A stretch of 19,503 nucleotides of DNA from Bacteroidia bacterium (GTDB lineage Bacteria > Bacteroidota > Bacteroidia > Bacteroidales > BM520), in the NCBI GenBank assembly GCA_009930445.1, contig RZYD01000020.1:1-19503 (forward strand), given 5' to 3'. The position numbers and the translations under genes were made by a program. Positions 1 to 7,745 of this stretch are shown here, in pieces; the stretch's first letter is position 1, and each line of letters opens with the position of its first letter. The notes below the pieces were generated by a model. The model was not told where the DNA came from and did no database searches. It was given only the letters and a program-made list of their open reading frames with translations.

Positions 1-77
1 TTGAACTCCCGATCAAATGTTTTTCTCTTGTTTTTCATCTTAGCAATTTACTACTTTTTGTAGCTTAACTTGCTGTC
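1..77. other. Left flank of the CRISPR array, no gene seen
   Basis: This AT-rich stretch lies beyond the decayed terminal repeat, so it should be the leader-distal side. It contains a nested inverted repeat at 42-74: outer arms AGCAA/TTGCT, inner arms CTAC/GTAG around five T. It could form a weak hairpin at the end of a leftward array transcript, but no T-tract follows. I found no convincing Bacteroidota promoter pointing into the array and no open frame worth calling. Confidence 0.4.
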
Positions 78-114
78 CACCTAATTGGGGGATATCCAGA
101 AGTTATAATCTCAT
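78..114 (-). repeat. Decayed terminal CRISPR repeat
   Basis: The last 16 bases (99-114) match the repeat end exactly, while the other half retains only scattered matches. It is followed by a normal 37-bp spacer at 115-151 and then the first intact repeat. Degeneration of one terminal repeat is typical of the oldest, leader-distal end, so this copy helps orient the array. Confidence 0.8.
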
Positions 115-3100
115 TGAGTATTCTACCCTAGATAACACTAACTCATTCATAGTCTTAATCCTTGTTTTTGTGGAAGTTATAATCTCATTTCTGAAATTAA
201 AAATATTGAGCTTGAAGAATTGACAAGTCTTAATCCTTGTTTTTGTGGAAGTTATAATCTCATAGAACTCAGAGTTAATTGAACTAACTTCCAAACTAAG
301 GTCTTAATCCTTGTTTTTGTGGAAGTTATAATCTCATCCTAAATTTGAAATCTCTGAGGAGAAACTAGCTGCGTCTTAATCCTTGTTTTTGTGGAAGTTA
401 TAATCTCATACCACATTCTGAAATTGAAAACATTGAACTTGAAGAGTCTTAATCCTTGTTTTTGTGGAAGTTATAATCTCATTTTATTTATTGGTAAGTG
501 CCACGAAGGCACAGTCCTAAGTGTCTTAATCCTTGTTTTTGTGGAAGTTATAATCTCATCTAACTTGGGGCAGAGGAACGGCCTACGAAGGATTTGTCTT
601 AATCCTTGTTTTTGTGGAAGTTATAATCTCATGCGCACTTCTTAAAGTGACAGTTGTGCAGCGAATAGTGTCTTAATCCTTGTTTTTGTGGAAGTTATAA
701 TCTCATCAGATAATGAATCTATGTAGAATAGTACGTGGTCTGTCTTAATCCTTGTTTTTGTGGAAGTTATAATCTCATAATTATTTCATTGGTAATCTTA
801 CCTTCGACAGTAAGTCTTAATCCTTGTTTTTGTGGAAGTTATAATCTCATATGAAGTAAAGTTATCTTTTGAAATAATCTACGATAAGTCTTAATCCTTG
901 TTTTTGTGGAAGTTATAATCTCATACATCACAATGATATTTATGATTGGGAAAAGGTCAGTCTTAATCCTTGTTTTTGTGGAAGTTATAATCTCATATAC
1001 GCAGGATTTTTACTAGAGTTAGGTATAAATGACCTGTCTTAATCCTTGTTTTTGTGGAAGTTATAATCTCATCCAAACTATCTGCATTAGTTACAGCATC
1101 CGCTGCTTCTGTCTTAATCCTTGTTTTTGTGGAAGTTATAATCTCATGCACAATTCGTCTATATTATGAGGTGTCACCAGGTCTTAATCCTTGTTTTTGT
1201 GGAAGTTATAATCTCATAAAAATAAACAAGATGAATTACGAAGAAAAAGCATTGTCTTAATCCTTGTTTTTGTGGAAGTTATAATCTCATCTATTCGCAA
1301 TTGCAACTTACAGCAAATGCTACTGCATGTCTTAATCCTTGTTTTTGTGGAAGTTATAATCTCATTTGAAACTCCTGATTATCCAGCAGGCACAGTTCGT
1401 CTATAGTCTTAATCCTTGTTTTTGTGGAAGTTATAATCTCATTCCGCAGTTGGGTCTTAGCTAGTTCCCCAAGTTAGACAGTCTTAATCCTTGTTTTTGT
1501 GGAAGTTATAATCTCATTAGGTAGAAGTACCTATCTCTATTACGGAGGATATCGGGGTCTTAATCCTTGTTTTTGTGGAAGTTATAATCTCATTACCAAT
1601 TCAAAGTTGCGTACAACCAAAAACGGCAAGTCTTAATCCTTGTTTTTGTGGAAGTTATAATCTCATTTATTTCATTGGTAATCTTACCTTCGACAGTAAC
1701 GATGTCTTAATCCTTGTTTTTGTGGAAGTTATAATCTCATTTGTATGGATCTCTATCATCAAAAATAATAAAAGCAGTCTTAATCCTTGTTTTTGTGGAA
1801 GTTATAATCTCATACTACCCTTTGGCCCACTACACGTAATAGCATTAGGTGTCTTAATCCTTGTTTTTGTGGAAGTTATAATCTCATTATATATAATGTT
1901 ATGGCAAACGATACAGTCGCCAAGGTGTCTTAATCCTTGTTTTTGTGGAAGTTATAATCTCATTGTACTTATCAATCAGGCAACATTGATCACAAAGAAG
2001 GGTCTTAATCCTTGTTTTTGTGGAAGTTATAATCTCATCCATAACCGCTTTTGGGGCAATGGTGAAACATGGGGATGTCTTAATCCTTGTTTTTGTGGAA
2101 GTTATAATCTCATTCTAAGGATATGGTTTTCATAATTCCACGTTCTGAAAGTCTTAATCCTTGTTTTTGTGGAAGTTATAATCTCATTCCAAACTAAGCT
2201 CTGCCAAGACAGCAGATGCTAAGGGTCTTAATCCTTGTTTTTGTGGAAGTTATAATCTCATGTTCCTCGCAGGAATTCGTAGAACTCTGTATGGTGGAAA
2301 GTCTTAATCCTTGTTTTTGTGGAAGTTATAATCTCATATATCCTAGAGGTCATTAATCACTTCAACTTGTTAGTCTTAATCCTTGTTTTTGTGGAAGTTA
2401 TAATCTCATACGTTGCCGAAAGGCAACAAATGTGTATTCATGGCCATGTCTTAATCCTTGTTTTTGTGGAAGTTATAATCTCATCGTTAGGATCAATATC
2501 CTTCACAAAGCCAGGAAAAACTGTCTTAATCCTTGTTTTTGTGGAAGTTATAATCTCATTTCCGAGTTTAGAATTTCTAAGGATATGGTTTTCATAGTCT
2601 TAATCCTTGTTTTTGTGGAAGTTATAATCTCATAAGGCACAGTCCTAAGTTATCAGGGATCAGTAGTTGAGTCTTAATCCTTGTTTTTGTGGAAGTTATA
2701 ATCTCATGAATTAAATTCCAAACTAAGCTCTGCCAAGACAGGTCTTAATCCTTGTTTTTGTGGAAGTTATAATCTCATTAATCAGTTTATCTTTCTATAT
2801 TCAAATGTTAATTATGTCTTAATCCTTGTTTTTGTGGAAGTTATAATCTCATACACAATTGGTTATTCTTAACCAATCATGGTATTTACGTGTCTTAATC
2901 CTTGTTTTTGTGGAAGTTATAATCTCATTTTGTAAAAAGATATGTTATTGGAAATGAGTATTCTACCGTCTTAATCCTTGTTTTTGTGGAAGTTATAATC
3001 TCATCGCACCGTTATCCCTAAATTTGAAATATCTGAGCAGTCTTAATCCTTGTTTTTGTGGAAGTTATAATCTCATTGGAATACAAAAATCGGAACCCTG

Positions 3101-3443
3101 AACAATGGTAAGTCTTAATCCTTGTTTTTGTGGAAGTTATAATCTCATTTAATAAAATAGCTGAATAGCACGCGGTCAGCGTTAAGTCTTAATCCTTGTT
3201 TTTGTGGAAGTTATAATCTCATTTATATAGTAGAAGAAGTAACCTATAGAGTAGATGAGTCTTAATCCTTGTTTTTGTGGAAGTTATAATCTCATGGGCA
3301 AGTGCATGAGCCTTACGAGAGATAAGATTGCAGTCTTAATCCTTGTTTTTGTGGAAGTTATAATCTCATCTCCGATGATGCAGCACCTTCCGAAAACCAA
3401 TTAAGGGTCTTAATCCTTGTTTTTGTGGAAGTTATAATCTCAT
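78..3443 (-). CRISPR. CRISPR array, 45 intact 37-bp repeats plus one decayed repeat, 45 spacers
   Basis: On the given strand each repeat begins GTCTTAATCC and ends GTTATAATCTCAT. The first intact copy is 152-188 and the last is 3407-3443. All 45 intact copies read as identical by eye. Spacers are 33-40 bp, mostly 35-39. I place crRNA transcription on the minus strand for three reasons. The decayed copy, normally the leader-distal one, is at the left. The minus-strand repeat ends in GGATTAAGAC, resembling the ATTGAAAC-type 5' handle of type I/III crRNAs. The cas operon also points leftward into the array. The repeat has little dyad symmetry (only a TCC/GGA core), as is common in type III-associated arrays. 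Many spacers overlap one another in their source sequence. The subtype cannot be fixed from the repeat alone. Confidence 0.98.
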
Positions 3444-3569
3444 AGCCGTTTTGTCAATGAGCTGATATTTAGTTTGTTATGGGTATATTTGCCCGTGTTT
3501 ATTGACATATTGCCGCATTTTCCGCTGTTTATACGCCACTACAAAATTAATCTTTCCTCTCCTGATTTC
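3444..3569 (-). promoter_or_regulatory. Probable CRISPR leader between the cas operon and the array
   Basis: This is the AT-rich gap between the stop codon of the last operon gene and the first intact repeat on the cas side. On the minus strand a perfect -7 box (TAATTTTG, 3542-3549) would start transcription near 3535, about 90 nt before the array; I see no good -33 box. Two 7-bp arms, TGTCAAT (3452-3458) and ATTGACA (3501-3507), form an inverted repeat across 42 bp. Either could help place the Cas1-Cas2 integrase, but that is inference. The array may also be read through from the operon. Confidence 0.55.
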
Positions 3570-5048
3570 CTATACCCCTGTCGTAATTTTTATGATTCGC
3601 CATATGGTTCGCTGCTGCTTCGGATTGTAAACCCTTACCCGTAACCCTGCCGCTTTCTGTCCTGCGATTAGTCTGTACTTCTCCCCAATTTCCCCTGCCA
3701 CAAATATTTTCCCTATCCTATACCCATTCACAACAAGGGCTACCTGCCCTTTAAAGGTTTGGTATACTGCTGCTGCCGGCCATGCTTCCGTGGGCTCCAC
3801 TTTGATTCCTTTTATCTTGCTGCGTGCCCTTAATTCCCCCATATACCTTATTTTTATCCGCTCGCCGGCACCCCTCACTTCCAACTCTTTGGTTTTTACT
3901 ACTTTCCCATAGGTCTCTTGTTCCGAGACCCAATACAGATTCTTCGCATCAACTGCCGTAATGATTCCAATTAGTTCCTGCATACCGCCTATTAATTCTT
4001 CGGCGTTCTGACCCCAGCTTTCGTAAAACCCAGCGTTGAGTGCTGACTTTTTACTCTGTTGGTACCAGGTTGAAGCGGTCATTGCAACCAGATCGTCAGG
4101 TAATGCCCATCCGTTGCGGTTTCTTTCTGTAATGATTGCATCCAGTTCACTGGCGGCTTGCTCTTTTTGTTGTCGGGCTAATAACTGAGGGATTAGTTTC
4201 CGCCTTACCCCAATAACAAACTCAGGTTTTGCTTTGCACAGCAGGGCTCTGCATCGGAAAATTAAACATTGGTCGGATGCCGGGTGGAAGAGTTCTGCTG
4301 CAGTATCCCAGGCCCAGAAGTCGTGCAAATGACGGGTTAAAAAGGGTTTGTAACAGGTAAGCCAGGTTTCAGGCTCTTCTTGCTCACGATGTAACCGGGC
4401 CAGATAATAGCGCGAAAACGGAAAGTTTTCTTCGTCGCTCAGACATCGTATTAAGAGCGTATTGATTTTTTCCCGTAGTTCCTTATAGCCGGGTTCCTGC
4501 TGTTTTTCTATTCCTTCCTCCAGTTCATTTACCAGCGGCTTTTGCAGTGCAGCTGCCAGCGGCCGCAGGGTATATTTTTCGGTGATTATCGGTATATAAT
4601 CTGCATCGCGCAAATTATCGATATCCCATGCAAGAACAAAGGGAATAATGGGTTTCGTTTGAATCCGTGTAACGGCGTATAATAATGCACTGTAGGCGGA
4701 TGATGGTTTTATGGGGGCTGTTTTTTTTAGAAAGGTTTCCATCTGTTCTATCAGTACTCTGGCCGTGGTTTGATTGCCAATTTTTTTTAAGGCGGCAGCA
4801 AAGGTCCAGAACCAACATTGCAGTTGAAAATCGTCTGGTTTATAGTTTAAACCAATTATTTTTTCCATAATTTTTTCCAGCACACCTGTAAGCTTTTTTT
4901 CGGATTCTCTTTTGAAGAGTAAGGTGAGTACATGAAACATTTCATACAGGCTCTGCTTATCCTGTGGATTTGCCTTTAAGGCCTCTTCGGCAGCCCGATA
5001 GGCTTGATTGAGGTTGTTTTGTTGTATCCATTCTTTGCAACGGGTCAT
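3570..5048 (-). CDS. TPR-like protein with C-terminal tandem S1/cold-shock-like domains
   Basis: The protein has 492 residues. Residues 1-130 look like TPR-type helical repeats (for example 15-50 and 75-108), and further helical repeats run to about 345. The C-terminus is strand-rich. Residues 358-420 and 428-490 each have the pattern of a small OB fold of the S1/cold-shock type (GIITAVDAKNLYWVS; then FKGQVALVVNGYRIGKIFV with a basic tail). Similar TPR plus S1/CSD proteins occur in primase-containing conflict (TOTE-type) systems; that resemblance comes from memory, not a search. The start overlaps the cas2 stop by four bases (ATGA), so translation is probably coupled. It is the last gene of the operon, next to the leader. 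I infer an RNA- or ssDNA-binding accessory role in spacer capture. No catalytic residues are visible. Confidence 0.6.
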   Translation of the reverse strand: MTRCKEWIQQNNLNQAYRAAEEALKANPQDKQSLYEMFHVLTLLFKRESEKKLTGVLEKIMEKIIGLNYKPDDFQLQCWFWTFAAALKKIGNQTTARVLIEQMETFLKKTAPIKPSSAYSALLYAVTRIQTKPIIPFVLAWDIDNLRDADYIPIITEKYTLRPLAAALQKPLVNELEEGIEKQQEPGYKELREKINTLLIRCLSDEENFPFSRYYLARLHREQEEPETWLTCYKPFLTRHLHDFWAWDTAAELFHPASDQCLIFRCRALLCKAKPEFVIGVRRKLIPQLLARQQKEQAASELDAIITERNRNGWALPDDLVAMTASTWYQQSKKSALNAGFYESWGQNAEELIGGMQELIGIITAVDAKNLYWVSEQETYGKVVKTKELEVRGAGERIKIRYMGELRARSKIKGIKVEPTEAWPAAAVYQTFKGQVALVVNGYRIGKIFVAGEIGEKYRLIAGQKAAGLRVRVYNPKQQRTIWRIIKITTGV

Positions 5049-5512
5049 ATTATCAGGGTATTAGGCGGGTTAATCATGAGTTCGAAGTCGATGTTTTGCC
5101 CGATTACCTTTAAGCCGTTCAAGTGGTCTTCACTTATTGGCAGGATCAGGATTGAGTCGTCATTTTCATAAATTTCACTCACCTCTTTCAGGGTCGTATA
5201 AATTTTTTGATAATTCTCTTTTTTCAGGCAGGCCACGAAAACAGATTTTTGAACCCGCATACATCCTTTACGTATCAGGTATTTCGAAATGTAATTTCTG
5301 ACGCGGTTGCTCTCTATATCATACATGATGAAGCAATACATTTCGTCGATTTTTATTTGTTTAATATTTTGGAGGAAGTGCAAGACCGCTTTCAGATGGT
5401 TTTTTGCATCGCAAGGAAAGAGGTTGGCTCCCGGAATCAGTTGTTTACCAGCCAGCCCGGCTTTCTTCATGGTTTTTATCCGGTCAAAAAGATTTTTTTC
5501 TTCTGATTTCAT
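5045..5512 (-). CDS. cas2: CRISPR-associated Cas2 with an N-terminal extension
   Basis: The protein has 155 residues. Residues 58-155 are a standard-length Cas2: a first strand MYCFIMYDIES carrying the usual Asp, a helix with SKYLIRKGCMRVQKSVFVA, and an ILPISEDH strand. Cas2 dimerises and bridges two Cas1 dimers in the integrase that inserts spacers. The first 57 residues are extra. They are basic and contain LAGKQLIPGANLFPC, which I do not recognise. The long start is favoured because it lies five bases after the primase stop in a tightly packed operon; an internal start at Met58 would give an ordinary Cas2 but leave about 180 bases untranslated. The stop overlaps the next start (ATGA). Confidence 0.9.
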   Translation of the reverse strand: MKSEEKNLFDRIKTMKKAGLAGKQLIPGANLFPCDAKNHLKAVLHFLQNIKQIKIDEMYCFIMYDIESNRVRNYISKYLIRKGCMRVQKSVFVACLKKENYQKIYTTLKEVSEIYENDDSILILPISEDHLNGLKVIGQNIDFELMINPPNTLII

Positions 5513-5517
5513 TTTTT

Positions 5518-6744
5518 TTATGCCAATAAGTCCAACAGATTTTGTAGATCTTCATCCGCGGGTGTCGGGTCAAAATTCATTTGCGCGATGGCATTATGGA
5601 CAAGAAGAAAAGCCACTTCGGCCAGTGGAGGGTAATGACCCCGTTTGGGTGATTTTACTACTTTAAAGCCGTTTTTTCCGTAGAAAAGATTGATTTCTGC
5701 AACGTGATGCTTAAATTCGAATGTGATTTTTTTTCCATAACTGATATCGCCAACATTTTTAATACTTAATCCGGTTTCTTCGGCCTTTTGGGTAATCGGT
5801 CCGATGGTTTCATGTAATATTTCCGGAACATAATAGGATATGGTGGATTTAATCCGTGCATCGGGGTTCAATTTTTTTCTGATTTTTTCTAAATCATCAG
5901 AAGACACCGGGTCGGGAGGTGGTGCTTTTTTTACCTTTTGAGCCAGAATCTGCAGGGTTTCTTTGTATAATTCTTTTTCCGCCAGATTTTCAATCTGGTG
6001 ATGCAATTGGAGTAATTGGTTTGCTGCCAGCGAGGAGAAGAAATGCCCCAGTGTATCTTTATCGCATGTAAGTAAGGGCATCGGATCGTCAGCGATTTTT
6101 TCGAACGACCATCGGGGGTCACCTGCCCGACTATCTGTACAGGAAGTCGCGAGTAGTAAGTTTTCGGGCAGTGGATCTACCTGTATGGGCTCAGCTTTTG
6201 GATTGCAATAGACTTTAGGATCGTGGCAGATAAAACAAATACGTGTAGCATCAAAGGTACGCATATCCATCCATTTTTCTGCACTATGCCGCATTGCAAA
6301 ATCCACTGCAACACGTTGGTAAAGACTGGTGTAATGACGGATATTGAAAATTTTTTCCCCCAAGCGTACTACAGCTTTTATTCCGTCTTTCCCCGGTGAG
6401 GTAAACATCAATACCACGTGAGGGTCGCTGGTGATTTGTTTGCGCAAGGCATTGAATTGCATTTCATCCTCAAAGCAATGATCCAGGTCAAATACCATGT
6501 ATGAAGCAAATAGGAACAGGGATGAGTTGCGTATCCCTGTTTTAAACGTTGATCCACAGATAAATGGGAGTTTGATTTTTTGGGTTTGATAGGCTTTTTT
6601 ATCAATGGGACGAATTAATCGTAAACGGTTCGTAGTATTTTTTAACGCTTCGTCGCTGTTGATTTTTTTTACCACCTCCTCTAACGGGATGGTTTGCAGG
6701 GGTTCACTGCAGCTTTTTGTAATGTCGGTTCCAAAAGAGATCAT
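5518..6744 (-). CDS. CRISPR-associated primase-polymerase-like protein
   Basis: The protein has 408 residues. The first ~190 resemble the BT4734/VirE N-terminal domain, a divergent archaeo-eukaryotic primase fold. Visible motifs are YMVFDLDHC (D86 and D88, the metal-binding DxD), SPGKDGIKAVVRL (116-128), and FDATRICFICHDP (D165 and following), in the order expected for motifs I-III. Residues 200-408 are a linker rich in charged helices plus a strand-rich unit (GDISYGKKITFEF onward) that I cannot assign. CRISPR-associated primase-polymerases (CAPPs) are known next to cas1 and cas2, chiefly with type III systems, and are proposed to make or trim prespacers. The start overlaps the cas1 stop by four bases (ATGA), and Cas2 follows after five bases. 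The overall call is good; polymerase activity is inferred from motifs only. Confidence 0.78.
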   Translation of the reverse strand: MISFGTDITKSCSEPLQTIPLEEVVKKINSDEALKNTTNRLRLIRPIDKKAYQTQKIKLPFICGSTFKTGIRNSSLFLFASYMVFDLDHCFEDEMQFNALRKQITSDPHVVLMFTSPGKDGIKAVVRLGEKIFNIRHYTSLYQRVAVDFAMRHSAEKWMDMRTFDATRICFICHDPKVYCNPKAEPIQVDPLPENLLLATSCTDSRAGDPRWSFEKIADDPMPLLTCDKDTLGHFFSSLAANQLLQLHHQIENLAEKELYKETLQILAQKVKKAPPPDPVSSDDLEKIRKKLNPDARIKSTISYYVPEILHETIGPITQKAEETGLSIKNVGDISYGKKITFEFKHHVAEINLFYGKNGFKVVKSPKRGHYPPLAEVAFLLVHNAIAQMNFDPTPADEDLQNLLDLLA

Positions 6745-7745
6745 AAGTCAAAGGAATTAGGTTGAATGGATGGAAATTCTTTTAAGTTCGTGGCAAAATT
6801 TTGTGCATATAAAAGAATCTGGATTTCACGGCTGCGCATAATTCCCTGATAGGGGCCAACTTCATCGAGGTAATCTCTCATACTTTGAATGAGAATATGT
6901 TTTCCTTCGTTGGCTACTAAAACCTCTCCGTTATCGTATTCAAAATAATCGGGATGCATGGCATACTGAAAACAAAGGTGGCATACCACATAATCGGCCC
7001 ACACCCGGTAGCGTTCAATAAAATCGTAAACCAAAACGGGCCGGTTGTAGTTATCACGGTGTAATACCCCCAAATAGGGGTCGATGCCGGCTTCTATTAG
7101 TTTTCCTTCAACAACAGAATAAAGCATCCCGTAGGCATAATTCAGCATGGCATTAAAAATGTCTCTGGCCGGATGTTGTGACCTTAACTTGAATTTATAG
7201 GGTTCGGGTAGGAACGTATTGATACATTGCCAATATACAAGTGAGGCTTTTCCTTCATATCCTCTCAGTTTCCCTTCCAGTCCGGCCAATGTTTCTCCAG
7301 ACACATTTTTTATTTTTTGATTTAATTTTTTAATTTCGTGCAGGGTGCGGTCAATAAGGAGGGTTTTATCGTGTGTTATAGCTGCGATTGACATCAACAG
7401 TGCAGCTTGATTTTCCAGTTTTTGCGAAAGAATGTTTTTTATCCAGCGTAAAGCCCAAACACTTTTACAGAAAAGTACCTGGTTTTTGCGGATTGTGCTG
7501 ATCGAGCCAAACCGGTTGCTCCAGATTCGTCCGATCGGATTTCCACGGCGGTCGGTGAGCATAACTTCAATTCCGTTGTTTATGGCTAATTCCAATGCAT
7601 CAATGGTTACCGATATTCCGGTATGAAGGCTAATTGCATCGGTTTTTTCCACAGGAATTATCCGGGTTCCGTCTTTATGCAATACATAAAATGAACCTTC
7701 TTTGACTTTGAGTGCTGCGCCATATTTAGTAACTGCCAGTAGCAT
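6741..7745 (-). CDS. cas1: CRISPR-associated integrase Cas1
   Basis: Counted from the chosen start the protein has 334 residues, normal for Cas1. The N-terminal beta-sandwich covers about 1-80 (YGAALKVKEGSFYVL, VMLTDRRGNPIGRI). The helical catalytic lobe has the expected metal ligands: E164 in GYEGKAS, H229 in GVLHRDNYNRPVLVYDFIE, and D241 with E244. Cas1 with Cas2 catalyses spacer integration at the leader-repeat junction. An upstream in-frame ATG at 7847 would overlap the helicase gene by more than 120 bases and add a segment unlike Cas1, so I start at 7745, preceded by GAAGAAG and overlapping the helicase end by 20 bases. It is a stand-alone Cas1, without a fused reverse transcriptase or Cas6. 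Confidence 0.95.
   Translation of the reverse strand: MLLAVTKYGAALKVKEGSFYVLHKDGTRIIPVEKTDAISLHTGISVTIDALELAINNGIEVMLTDRRGNPIGRIWSNRFGSISTIRKNQVLFCKSVWALRWIKNILSQKLENQAALLMSIAAITHDKTLLIDRTLHEIKKLNQKIKNVSGETLAGLEGKLRGYEGKASLVYWQCINTFLPEPYKFKLRSQHPARDIFNAMLNYAYGMLYSVVEGKLIEAGIDPYLGVLHRDNYNRPVLVYDFIERYRVWADYVVCHLCFQYAMHPDYFEYDNGEVLVANEGKHILIQSMRDYLDEVGPYQGIMRSREIQILLYAQNFATNLKEFPSIQPNSFDL

Noticed and set aside
1..77. Leader on the left side of the array
   Set aside because: The adjacent repeat is decayed, no good rightward promoter is present, and the repeat's handle-like end is on the other strand.
560..1480. Opposite-strand match between spacers 560-595 and 1443-1480 (CTAACTTGGGG, 11 bases)
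   Set aside because: It is short and the flanking bases diverge; it is the only opposite-strand candidate seen and may be chance.
103..2635. Open frames inside the array with recurring peptides such as LNPCFCGSYNL and LILVFVEVIIS
   Set aside because: These are translations of the CRISPR repeat in different frames, not genes.
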